Shown piece after piece: positions 23,820-35,468 of a stretch of DNA of 64,000 nt. Position 1 is the stretch's first letter. Every line of letters starts with the position of its first letter. The DNA lies in NCBI GenBank assembly GCA_963576565.1, contig OY755046.1, positions 47,300,786-47,364,785 of the forward strand, written 5' to 3'. The position numbers and the translations under genes are program-made. Below the pieces are notes generated by a model, which was not told the DNA's origin, searched no databases, and was given only the letters and a program-made list of their open reading frames with translations. The stretch is from Aspidapion aeneum (Eukaryota > Arthropoda > Insecta > Coleoptera > Brentidae).

Positions 23820-25020
23820 AATTATAAACTAGGTCAGATCAGGATGGTCTGGTTTGACTGGTATTCTCAGAGCATGTCAGGTATAAAACCGGTTAATAAT
23901 TTAAAGTTAAAAGAAAATTATTTAGTTTAACATAAAACATTTAAACACCTAATTGAAGTCAGGTCGGGTGACGCAGTATCTAGCTTTAATTAAAAGCCAA
24001 ATGTCACTAAAAAAAATTATGCCAAAATAACTCACCTAGGATTAAAAAAAAAAAAACTTATACCAAGAAAAAATTAGGTCAGGACAAGCTTGCTCTGGTT
24101 TGACTGGTAATCAGAGGGCAGGTCAGGTATTAGATCGGATAGTGATCGGATATCATTAATCATTTTTAAAAAAATTATTCGGTTTAAAATAAAACATTTA
24201 TATTCTAGGTACTTCAATTTAGGTCAGGTGAGGCGGTATCTAGTTTTAATTAATTAATTTTAGCAAAATGTTTATGAATAAAAAAAATGTAGTCCAATAT
24301 AACCATAAAATTTAATTATTATTAAAAATTAACGTCACCCAGAATTAAAAAAAAAACAAAATCCAAAAAATTAGGTCAGGTATACAGTCGGTTTAATAAT
24401 TTAAAAAAAAATATTAATTTTAAAACAAAAACATTTCAATAGTCACTTCTAGGTACGACAAGTCAGGTCAGATAAGGCAGTATCTAGTTTTAATTAAAAG
24501 CAAAATGCTTATTAATAAAAAAAATTTGGCTAAAATAACAATAAGATATATTTAACGTCACCCAGTATTTTTAAAAAACAAAATCCAAAAAAACACATTT
24601 TTTTTTTCAGGTTCGGTTCGGTTCGGTTCGGCTTGGCTCGGTTTGGTTCGGTTCGGTTCGGTTCGGTTCGGTTCATTACTGGTGTAGTTTGACGGGGAAT
24701 CTCAGGGCAAATCAGGTATAAAATCGGATTATAAAATAATAATTACAAAAATAAATTGTTTAGTGAAAATAAAAAAAATACGTAATTACTTTTAGTTACT
24801 TTGAGTCAGGTCACGTGAAGTAGAACATAGTTATGGTAGGTATCAGGGAGAATTAGAGTCACGCAGGATCTGGAAATAAAAAATAGAATCAAAAATTAAA
24901 TCAGGCCAGCCAGGACCAACTATTTTATGAACTCATATCAGGTTTCGTCCGGTAGTCTTAGGGCATGTCAGGTATTCGGTTTATTAATTAATAATAATAA
25001 TAAAAAAATTATTTAGTGGA
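23820..25020. repeat. higher-order repeat of about 280 bp in the LARD interior
   Basis: Four blocks share TAGTTTTAATTAAAAGC, AACGTCACCCAG, a GGTCAGG phrase and TTTGACTGGTAATC or its variants. A GGTTC microsatellite (24609-24674) sits inside the last part. Confidence 0.65.
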
Positions 25021-25039
25021 AAAAAAAAATTGTAATTAC

Positions 25040-25615
25040 TTTCTACCACACAGGCCATGCTTTGACCCAAACTTCAATTTCTGAAATCTACCCCCACCCT
25101 TAAAAAAAACTAAAATGTATTTTGTTCAACTCCAGACTCAACCACCTTTCGTTTGATACTACACACGCCATATATTCACTCAAACTCTAATTTTTAAAAT
25201 GACCCCCACCTTTTTTTTTAAAACAGAAAAGAAAAACTAGAATTTATTTTGTCCATCTCCAATTTTTGTAATCTACCCCCACCATTTTATTTGGCTTATG
25301 TTTGGTGCATTTTTTTATTTTTAAATAGGACCATCTTGACCCAAGACACAGCCCAGGTATCAAATCTCATTAAAATCGAGCACGCGGTTTTTGAGCCATG
25401 CGTGCTGGTCGTTACAGACAGACAGACATACAGACAGACAGCCGGGCGACAAAAAAGTTTCAAAATCATCCGAAACGCAAAGATATACAAAAAAATTTGA
25501 AATCGGAGCAACTTTTTTTTCTCGAAAAAAAATAGCTCCCACTACCATAGACAAAAGCGTTTTAGAAGAAAAAATAAAATCGCCACAGACAGACAAACGC
25601 AAGTACATGCAAACC
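25040..25615 (-). repeat. partial copy of the GACA palindrome-family repeat inside the LARD
   Basis: ACACACGCCATAT, TCTACCCCCACC and GACAGACAGACATACAGACAGACAG with AAAAAAGTTTCAAAATCATC match the minus-strand unit at 33898-34739. The terminal palindromes are missing. Confidence 0.75.
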
Positions 25616-25789
25616 TGAAATAAGATGTTTTACTTTGCAAAGGCTTAAATTCTTATTTCTCCAACAATACTGATAAAAAACAACAAGTAAGAAAAAAAAC
25701 TTACATTTATTTTATTAATTTATCCTTTTTTTTAGGTTCAAATATTTTTTTACACAAAAAAAGTATCTCGCGCTTTAACAATGCATGAA

Positions 25790-26490
25790 AACAATAAATT
25801 TGAAATAACTGAATTCTGTTAAATTTAATAATTTCTCAACCAAAAATACTATCGATTCGATTCTTACGGTACTAGTTTCTTTACACTTGAACAGTTTTAA
25901 GCAATTTAGAATAGAGTCTGGCAATTTTAATTACTTCTCAACCAAAAAGGCACAATGACATAATTGTATTCAATTTTTAAAAACTGCAAATTGGAAGCAA
26001 CTTCTGCCAATTTTCGTACCTTCCCAACCAAAAGGATATTAAATACTGAATATGTTTTGGACCGTTGCGGTGTAAGATTTTAATTTTTACCTTAGATAAC
26101 TTAAATTTGCTAAATTATAACTTCTCAACCAAAAACCAGTTTTAATTAATGAAGATTTTTCAATAAATTTATAACAATTAAGAACGTTTCCATAAAAATG
26201 ATTCCTAATATGGATTGAATATTTTGCAGTTTTGCATTTTATGAACTTTTTAGAAATAAAGTCTGACAATTTTAAAGACTTCGCAACGGAAAAGACCATG
26301 ACTATAAAGCATATGTACTTTGCAGTTTTAATGATAAAATTATATTTATATTAAAAATTAAGCCGGAAATTTTGTTCCTTTTAACTTAAAACCGGTTTTT
26401 ATTTCACATTTTAGGATACAGCGATTGCAAATTAGATTTAATTGTCTTTTCTAAAAGTCTGCCAACATTAGATACTTCTCAACCAAAAGA
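25790..26490. repeat. about 105-bp diverged tandem repeat, ACTTCTCAACCAAAA core
   Basis: The core ACTTCTCAACCAAAA recurs near 25833, 25935, 26023 (changed), 26121, 26280 (changed) and 26469. The units are much diverged. Confidence 0.6.
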
Positions 26491-26748
26491 AATACATAGA
26501 TTGTTTACGGGTCCGACTTTTCGATTTCTAAAGCAAGGCACCGTTTATAAGCCCCCTTTTTTGTTAATTTACATATCTCAGTAACTGGGAACCTGCTTAT
26601 TTTGGTGATTACGATCAGAAAAAAAAAATTCAATATCTCCCTAAAATGATAAACCTACAAAATTAAGCCTAATTAATGCCTTATTCTCTTTTTAAAAAAA
26701 TTATTTAAATAACCTGTCTGTTCTGTGCTAAAATGTGAGCAAACATTA

Positions 26749-26766
26749 GTCCCTGCTCGGGCGCCA
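26749..26766 (-). promoter_or_regulatory. primer binding site, lysine tRNA type
   Basis: The minus strand reads TGGCGCCCGAGCAGGGAC four bases after the LTR end. It differs at one position from the 18-nt site complementary to the 3' end of animal tRNA-Lys(UUU). This fixes the element's direction and says its replication machinery was intact when it moved. Confidence 0.85.
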
Positions 26767-26770
26767 AATT

Positions 26771-29328
26771 TGTAAGAGGGTTTCGTCATCTAACGAATTT
26801 TCCCCTACTTTTGACGTCCCAGGGTTTCGGTCGATTCAATCCTGGGATTTCGAGGGATAGAATCGATCGAAATTTTGCCTCGGGCGCCACTCTAGGAAAT
26901 AAGGGAGCCTAGAGCCTCCCTTGCCTCTCGGGTATGCTTTTAAACAGTGGAGAATAACCAGGTAAGTAAACTACAATTTCATTAAAAACTCAATTTCTAT
27001 AAATACTAGTTTATGTGTATTTTGTCATTTTAATTTAGTGGTACAAACCCTCAAAGAAAATAACTAAATATATGCAACTTAATAAATAAAACAAAACTAT
27101 AAATGCCTTATTTCTATCAAGTCAAATAAAAAAAAACTCCAGTTTACTTTGTTTGCGCTATTCTAGCACAGACAGTTAGGTATTTAAAAAAAAGTGAAAG
27201 TTATGAAAAAGGACCTAAAACTCAACGCCTATCACCTCGGAACTCTAACAAAAGGATTTAACAAATCTGGTTAGGTCCGATTAGATCGGATGGACGTTAG
27301 TTAAATACTGATTTCTTTTTGCCCCAAAAAGACTTTTCCCAACATAAAAAAAAATTGGAGAAAGATTTCCTTAAACAGCTGGTAGTTAATTACATACTAT
27401 AATTTTACAAATTTACGGCTATTTAACTGGAAAAAAAACGAAACTTTACCAACTTTGAAGTTTCACAGGACTGGTCGGGTCATATATGTCTCGCGGTTCG
27501 GTTCGGTTCATGTCGGTTATGTACAAAAGAAACGGAAAGAAAAATTAAACAGAATATTTACAAATAGAAACGGAATGTGGTACCACTTTAACAGGTTTAA
27601 TTTACGGTGAGAGCATATATGTCTTACGGTAACAGGTAACAGGTTATTTACAAAAGAAACGGATAAAAATTTAACTATACCAACTTTTAAGTTTATAAGG
27701 TCGCGGTGGCAATAACTAAGCAATAATCGTGACAGAAAAAAAAAATCGTTAATTATGAAAAATAAAAAGAGAATTAGGAAGAAATTAATAAATATCAGGT
27801 TTTATCTAAACGGGAGAGCTGGCTGCACAAAGCCGCGATGATTATGAGTCGGTGACGAAACATACGGCCCACGAAACATAATCTATAGCTTTGTTATCAT
27901 TTTTGCTTTCTCGAGAAAGAGAACAAAAATAATAATAAAAAACGGGAAACGGGAAACGAGAACGGGGGTTTACCAAAGCGCTACAATTATAAGTCGGTGA
28001 CGAAACATACAGCCCACGAAATATAATCTATAGCTTTGTTATCATTTTTGCTTCCTCGAAAGAGAACAAAAATAATAATAAAAAAATGGGATTCGGGAAA
28101 CGAGGACGGGGGTTTAGCAAAGCGCTGCAATTATGAGTCGGTGACGAAACATACGGCCCACGAAACATAATCTATAGCTTTGTTATCATTTTTGCTTCCT
28201 TGAAAGAGAACAAAAATAATAAAAAAAACGGGAAACGAGGACGGGGGGTTTAGCAAAGCACTACAATTATAAGTCGGTGACGAAACATCCAGCCCACGAA
28301 ATATAATCTATAGCTTTGTTATCATTTTTGCTTCCTCGAAAGAGAACAAAAATAATAATAAAAAAACGGGAAACGGGAAACGAGGACGGGGGTTTAGCAA
28401 AGCGCTACAATTATGAGTCGGTGACGAAACATACGGCCCACGAAACACAATCTATAGCTTTGTTATCATTTTTGCTTCCTTGAAAGAGAACAAAAATAAT
28501 ACAAAAAATGGGAAACGAGGACGGGGGGTTTAGCAAAGCGCTACAATTATAAGTCGGTGACGAAACATACGGCCCACGAAATATAATCGATAGCTTTGTT
28601 ATCATTTTTGCTTTCTCGAAAGAGAACAAAAATAATAGAAACCAGGACAAGGGAAACTGGTGTGTCAAATCCGGGATGATTATTACTTGGTGACGAACCT
28701 GCAGCCCACAAGTAATAAACCCGATTTGTTTCTTAATTTTCTTGCGAAAGAAAATTAATAAATACCAGAAAACATGTAAGATACTAACGGGAAATCCTGG
28801 GATCGGGAAAGGACAAACAAGTAATTTGCACGGTTCAAAATAAATTCAAATCAAATAGAATTATAAAAACTTTGACTAAGGCAAAAACGAGGTTTCTTTT
28901 ATAAATCCCATTCTTACCAGAAACCGGTCGACATCTACACACACCGCGTACCACCTATACATTGTGCTCGAACGAGAAACAAATCTCGAATCCCCGTATG
29001 GGCGAAGGCATTACTGTTTTATAGGCTAGAGCTCGGCTACAAATCGAGAACCAACGGAAATAACCGAATGAAACCCAACCACGTTTTTAAAAATGAACGT
29101 GGATTGACTTATTCGGAATATTATTTTATCTAGTCTTTTTGCAACAAACGTTTTGAAAGGCTTTAATGATATTCATATGTCAAAACGGCATTTTTCCTCG
29201 GAAAATATGAAACAAAATTAATAAGCGAAAATTGAGTCAGGTTTCAGTAAAAATATTTTTTAACTGTCTGAGCTTAAATAGTCTAGAAAATTAATTAAAA
29301 CAATAAAAAAAATAGTAACTTCGTTACA
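26771..29328 (-). repeat. LTR (5' LTR in element sense)
   Basis: Same 2558-bp sequence as 17246-19803. On the minus strand it begins TGTAACGAAG at 29328 and ends CTCTTACA at 26771, so it would carry the promoter of the element. Confidence 0.92.
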
Positions 29329-29856
29329 AAGTCGCCCAATAAAACTTAAAGAATTCAGACAGAATCTTATTTTGATATTAGGTACCCCAAGGGCTATCAG
29401 AATTTCTTCTTCGTCAGACATGTTTTTCTTCGAAAAACAGGAAGGTGAAAAACGATGGTGAAAAAACGAAAAAAATTTGTCCCTATCCTCTCTTGTCATT
29501 TGTGGGCGTGATGCCATCGGGTTTTTATTTCAACTGATAGCTTCTTCTAATGCCATCAGAAATAATGTCAAATTGATGGCATAATCTCAGCTGTCAACCA
29601 ACTGTTGGCATCGCAAATCCACCGATGGACAAAAATAGATGGAAAAAAACTTCCCCTATAAACATTTTGAAATTTTTTCTGATTGTGTAAGTTTTAAATA
29701 AAAATTCATTTGGATTTTTGCAGCTAACAAAAGCCTTCTAAAATTATTTTTGTAAAATATTTCGTACCTACATTATTGTCCGCTATTTAAAAATAAATAA
29801 TCCGTATATTAAACCGTCGAGCGCGCACGACGCCACCCGATTTAACACAGTACCAC
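29329..29856. other. right flank of the LARD; no complete gene
   Basis: AAGT (29329-29332) is the second target duplicate. A minus-strand frame from 29517 (MASRPQMTREDRDKFF, then MSDEEEILIALGVPN) runs into the LTR, and the plus-strand Harbinger frame continues from 17245 into the same bases. Neither is complete. Confidence 0.45.
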
Positions 29857-29896
29857 TAAGGTCACTATATCACGAAGTTGTGATATAGTGACCTTA
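29857..29896. repeat. perfect 17-bp hairpin
   Basis: TAAGGTCACTATATCAC (29857-29873) and its exact inverse (29880-29896) are separated by GAAGTT. Confidence 0.9.
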
Positions 29897-29950
29897 AATA
29901 CCACGCATATTGATGAGAGTTTTCGCTTCTTCGAGTACCTACCGTCGATT

Positions 29951-30989
29951 TACCTCCGCTTCACATTTTCTTAGAGGCCGAGGCACGAAGAGCAACATAC
30001 AGAATAAGAGCCAACCACCGGGATGGCAGGGCAAACAAAGTGATATCAACATCCCTAATAAGGCAACAAGAGTTGGATGCAACTCTAGGAATGATATCCG
30101 ACGTCATGCCCAACACGGCAGAAAGCTATACAACATTTTCCTGCCGGAGAGGGAGGACTGGTTAAAGAACAGGACCAATTTTTCAAATAACGATAGCTTC
30201 TGGTATACCGACGGATCCAAAATGCCATCGGGCGTTGGATCTGGAGTTATTAGTATTCAAGAAAAAGTCGAGATTAAACATAGTCTCGACCAATTGCCTA
30301 CTCTATTTCAGGCCGAACTCGTAGCCATTGAACTGTGTGCCCAGTGGATTACTGACCACGAATGGACCAACAGGACAATAAAAATCTTCTCCGACAGTCA
30401 AGCAGCCTTAAGAGCGCTTGATTCCTACACAGTCTCTTCGAGAACGCTGGGTAGCGCTGACAATGTGTCCTTAGTATGGATACCAGGGCATTCTGGGCAC
30501 GAGGGCAATGAGACCGCAGCGAGGGAAGCGGCAACTGCCGAATTTTTCGGCCTCGAGTCAGCCCTGGGGATATCATACAATGCTGCTAAATCAACCATAT
30601 TAAAATGGATGGAAAATAGCTTCCAACAATACTGGATAAATATACCAGAACTGGCTCACTCTAAAGAGTTCATTAAAGGACCTTGTAGAAACAGAGCCAG
30701 GAACATTATTAGACTTACCAGCCAGGAAATACGTATAGTGACTGGTCTTTTTACGGGTCACTATCGACTGAGAGTACCCATACACAGAATGGGACTAACA
30801 GAAGAGACCGAATGTAGACTCTGTATGGAGGATGACGAAACAGTCAGACACGTACTGTGCGAATGTCCGGCTATTGCACGTTTACGTCAGAACACTTTCG
30901 GTAAACCTCAGATTGACTCAGAAGACCTGAACAGTGTCTCACCCAAACTGATAGCCGGCCTTTTTGGAGGATTAGGTATACAGTGGTGA
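29951..30989 (+). CDS. LINE polyprotein C-terminus: RNase H and zinc knuckle (partial)
   Basis: The frame is open for about 346 codons inside the insertion. The ATG at 29910 belongs to the target flank, so it is not the natural start. RNase H motifs appear in order: FWYTDGSK (first Asp), AELVAIELCAQW (Glu), IFSDSQAALRAL (second Asp) and WIPGHSGHEGNE (His region). The usual final GNExAD is GNETAA here, so the last metal-binding Asp is missing. A CRLCMEDDETVRHVLCEC knuckle (C-x2-C-x7-H-x4-C) follows. RNase H would remove RNA from the RNA-DNA hybrid. The reverse transcriptase is absent, so this copy cannot move itself. The frame is intact, so insertion is fairly recent or chance preserved it. 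Confidence 0.85.
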
Positions 30990-31078
30990 GAAACCACTCA
31001 AAAGTGAGCCACAATAGACCCACTGGTGGTCGCAGTGGAAGGGCTGCAAGGCCCACTCACATATGAATCATCATCATC
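29951..31078 (+). mobile_element. 5'-truncated LINE with RNase H, 14-bp target duplication
   Basis: ACCTACCGTCGATT at 29937-29950 recurs at 31079-31092, bracketing the insertion exactly. The element keeps only the end of the polyprotein and a short 3' untranslated region, and finishes in an ATC/TCA simple tail. This is the signature of target-primed reverse transcription with early termination. Related 3' ends occur at 60650-61078 and, more decayed, at 45010-45190. Confidence 0.9.
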
Positions 31079-31179
31079 ACCTACCGTCGATTCACTGGAG
31101 TAATATAGAGATAATAACGAAAATCAATTGAATGTCAGTAACATTTAAGAAGAAAAGTTTATTTCCACTTGTATGTCTC

Positions 31180-32189
31180 AGTGGCGAATCAAACGGGGGG
31201 GAGCCAAGGGGGCCCATACCCTTCCAGACATATGACTTACTTTTTAGCTTAGCACCATCACTTATTTAAAATTTGTCACAACTTTTACTAATATTTAAAA
31301 AAAAAAATTCGTCTGCGGCGCCATGAATCCACTTTAAATACTAAATTTCAAACCTCAGATCTATCAAGAACCGCTAATAAAAAATAATTTGATGTTTGCT
31401 GCCACTTTGTACACACTGGTATGTATGGGTACTGGGGGCTGTAGCCCTATCGGCCTTACAGGCGAACAGCTACTACAGAAATCCTACTGAAGAGATTTTG
31501 CTCTTTACATTATTTAGAATAACTCCCAACAAAACCATATGAAGACCGTAATGATCGCCATCGTTCACTCCGATTAGACAGAGAACCAAGAAGATATCAA
31601 AACGAAAACACCAGTATTTACTAAAAGGTCTAAAGTCCTGGGTTAGAAAATTCCAGATTTAAAAGGCTAGATTTTTTTTGAAGGTTTGACCAATTTTTTC
31701 CCTTGGATGCAATAGTTTTCCATATTTATATAATTTGTTTAGACAATTATACATACGCAATTGTTTCGTTAAAGCAATTAAATTATATTCGCACAAAACT
31801 TGTTATTGTCAAATAAAAACGGAGACAAGTTAGCGACTATTAAACCGATTTTCAATTGTTTTGGTAGAGTGTTACTGAGAAAATATTCTAATATATCTTG
31901 CACTTTTTACAATATTTAAATATTGATAGGTATTTATTACATATACAGAGACAGTTTTTTACATATCATTTTTTTCACTCAAAAAATTTAATTTTACGTA
32001 AACAAAAGAAACTTTAAATAATTTCAATAAAACTGATGCCAGTGGCCAAATGCCAGAATATTTTCCACATATTTCATGAACATAAAATAGCATAAAATAC
32101 GGCCTCATGGGGAGTCGCCCCTCCCCCATCCAAAACTGTCTTGGGCGCACCTCGAAACTTTTTTCTATATATGCTACGGACTAACTGAA
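31180..32189. other. no gene; two MITE fragments
   Basis: CAGTGGCGAATC at 31181 resembles a hAT-type left end, with no right partner found. About 32040-32155 matches the CATGGGCGCA MITE family (TTCATGAA...AAAATAGCATAAAATACG and TGGGCGCACC). Confidence 0.5.
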
Positions 32190-33160
32190 CGAGGTGTGAC
32201 AATTAAATTTTAAGACTGGCCCCCGTACTAGCAGGTTTTAACTCTCTACGCCTCGGGCGGTTGAAGTTATTCACCTTGATGTGCGTTCTACTACCGCGGG
32301 TAATCTTGTCGTCTTTCCTCTGCTAGTTTGCCTTACCCAGTGGTTTGAAGCGGATCGTGCATAGCTCATTTGGCGGAGTTACAACAACCGAAAAAATTGA
32401 GCAACGTATTAATTTAAAGTAAAACTCAAAAAAACGGCTACTGAATGCCTTCGAAAGCTAAATGATGTCTACGGGGAGCAGTGTATGTCTCGTGGAATAA
32501 TTTTTATGTGGCATAAAAGCTTTTTCGAGGGTCGTGAAGAAGTTTAAGTTGATGAACGAGAAGGGCGCTCCAACACATCCAAAACAGCGATACTCATTGT
32601 TTTTCTTTTCGATGACATCCAAAACAGCGATTCTCATTGTTCTTCTTTTCGATATTAGGGGTGTTATTCTTATTGAATGGGCGCGTGTGGGTCAAACAGT
32701 TAACCAACATTTACATTTGGAAGTATTGATCTAGCTAAGGGAACGTCCAAGGAAAAAACTTTCAGATTTGTGGAGATGTATGAACACCGCGTGGCTGCTC
32801 TACCAGGACAATGCACCGGCCCACAATGCCCTATCCATTAAGCAGTTTTTAGCTAATAAGAAGATCCCCATCGTTAACCACCCAACATATTCACCAGACT
32901 TGGCTTCTTGCGACTTCTACCTGTTTCCGAAAGTGAAGAAATCGTTAAAAGGAACCCGTTTTAAAATATTAGAACATGTCAAGGGAAAAACGGCAAGACT
33001 TAACAGCCTCTCTTCTGATGATTTCCAAAATTGCTTCCAACATTGGAAAAAAAACGCAGGCAACGCTGCGTCGATAGAGAAGGGGAACATCAATAATTTG
33101 TATCAGTATTTAAATAAAGTAGATTTTTTACACCAGTCATAATTTTATTTTCACACCTCG
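32190..33160 (+). mobile_element. mariner element with both termini
   Basis: The left CGAGGTGTGACAATTAAA and the right end, whose inverse reads CGAGGTGTGAAAATAAAA, are imperfect inverted repeats of about 28 bp. A TA follows the right end (33161-33162); the left flank is AA, a probable mutation. Between them is a decayed DD34D transposase. The length, 971 bp, is shorter than the usual 1.3 kb. Confidence 0.85.
32395..33142 (+). pseudogene. mariner DD34D transposase pseudogene
   Basis: The N-terminal helix-turn-helix reading (EQRINLKVKLKKTATECL, then SRGIIFMWHKSFFEGREEV) has a stop near 32549. The catalytic core follows: LLFDIRGV (first Asp), YQDNAPAH (second Asp) and YSPDLASCDFYLFP (third Asp). 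The second and third are separated by 34 residues, the mariner signature. The last 124 codons (32768-33142) are an uninterrupted frame to the natural stop. A direct duplication of about 43 bp (32575-32613 and 32619-32656, CATCCAAAACAGCGAT...) disrupts the region before the first Asp, and a stop lies near 32732. It is inactive. Confidence 0.88.
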
Positions 33161-33370
33161 TATAGATACATTTCTTGATTCGAACATCATATGTAGGCAT
33201 TATAACCAGGTAGGATAATTGAATAATAATAATAGAGGGCGTCTAATTTTGTTGTTTTATCACTAAAAAAAGTAGGTAAAAATTTATAAATTTCGAGTAT
33301 GTGTCATTTTCGTTCTCAGGGTGCGATATTAATCATAATCATTGGTGTTATTTAGCTTTGAAAATGTTTT

Positions 33371-33665
33371 AGCTCACACTATAACATAGTAGTGTGAGCT
33401 ACGTATTAAAAACAAAAAAAAGTTTGAAACTTTTTTGTCTTGCCGTCTGTTAGTCTCTTTATCTGTATGTCTGTCTGTATGTCTGTGTGTATGTCTGTCT
33501 GTAACGACCAACGCGCATAACTCAAAAACTACTTGCCCGATTTTAATGAAATTTGAACTGAATTAAAAATGAATAAAATCCACCGAACATAAGCCGAAAA
33601 ATAGGGTGGGTGCAGATTAAAAAAATAAAAATAGGGTGGGTGTAGATTAAAAAAATTAGAGTTCT
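33371..33665 (+). repeat. truncated GACA palindrome-family repeat
   Basis: Begins with the palindrome AGCTCACACTATAACATAGT...GTGTGAGCT (33371-33400). It runs through a degenerate GTCTGTATGTCTG tract and CGACCAACGCGCATAACTC to AGGGTGGGTG (given twice), and then is lost. Confidence 0.75.
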
Positions 33666-33897
33666 GGTACAAATATTACTTGTGCTAGGGGTGGATTAAT
33701 CTTCAATCGGACGCGACCAGGGTGGCGGATAGGGGGTTATTTTCGCAGACAAAATTTTTGAGCTTAGGTGCCCATAAATTAGCAGAGTATTTTTTAGTGA
33801 TCATGGATTATTTCTATAGTTTTTCGAACTTTAAACTACCCCTCAGGGGTGGTACAAGACTACACGGTAAAATACTCTGCCAATATATGGGCCCCTA

Positions 33898-34739
<842 letters not shown>

Positions 34740-35460
34740 AAAATTTTGTCTACAATGAAAACACGTATCTACTTTTCTTGAATAAATTGTTTACCTTAAA
34801 ATAATTTCTTTTGAATTAAAATATTTTTTTTAGTTCAACGCAGCGTTTAATCTTGAAATGAGACTTTATTTTTCTTCTTTAATTGTTTTGTTTCAGTATA
34901 CATTCTCCATCTTGTAACAAAGCAAATTGTCTTGATATAAGTAATATTTTGCTTCCAGAGAAAACGGTGCCTTAGATTAATTCAGTTCCAATTTATAATA
35001 AAACAATTTCTGTTTCACATTAAAATAAAAGGCAAGACATTTTTTGTGCTATGTCAAGAAAATATTCTCTTGGTGACTAGAAAAGCACAAATTATTTTAC
35101 TTCAAAGCAATTTGCTTTGATAAAAGACAATTTTTTTACCGTGTATTTTTAACGGGAATCCTATGATGACGGTACGGACTAGATTTCTAAAAAATTAAAT
35201 ATCGATACCTACCCAAATTTTATTTGCTTTGGTTTGTAAAGTTAATTTGAATTATTGTCAGATCAGACACTGAGAAATGCCTTCTACGCTATTGCACGTT
35301 AGCGTAAACCAAATATTTGCAGTTATTTGACCTGTAAGTTCTAAAAATACACTTAAACCAGTCGAGGTCAAGTCTATAGACTTAGTACTTAGACCCTGGT
35401 CTAAGTGCTAAGTTTTAAGATCTTAGTAAATGCTGGTGAGTGTTCTGCTTAAAATAAAAA
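34740..35460. other. no gene seen
   Basis: AT-rich, with no frame above 60 codons resembling a protein. A small inverted motif around CTTAGTACTTAGACC / GGTCTAAGTGCTAAG lies at 35381-35412. Confidence 0.45.
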
Positions 35461-35468
35461 CGCAAGAA

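Larger units (their letters stand above)
17246..29328 (-). mobile_element. complete LARD-like LTR retrotransposon without gag or pol
   Basis: Two LTRs of exactly 2558 bp (17246-19803 and 26771-29328), each TG...CA, flank a 6967-bp interior. A 4-bp AAGT duplication borders the whole. A primer binding site next to the right LTR and a purine tract next to the left LTR set the orientation as minus. Reading the interior on both strands shows only tandem repeats, AT-rich spacer and a palindrome-family fragment. No protease, reverse transcriptase or integrase motif was seen. The LTRs look identical by eye, so insertion was recent. Long LTRs, intact priming signals and no coding capacity fit the large retrotransposon derivative class, which depends on another element's proteins. 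Confidence 0.9.

Noticed and set aside
17246..29328. 2.5-kb direct repeat as a segmental duplication or assembly artefact
   Set aside because: TG...CA ends, a 4-bp target duplication, a primer binding site and a purine tract at the expected places show it to be an LTR pair.
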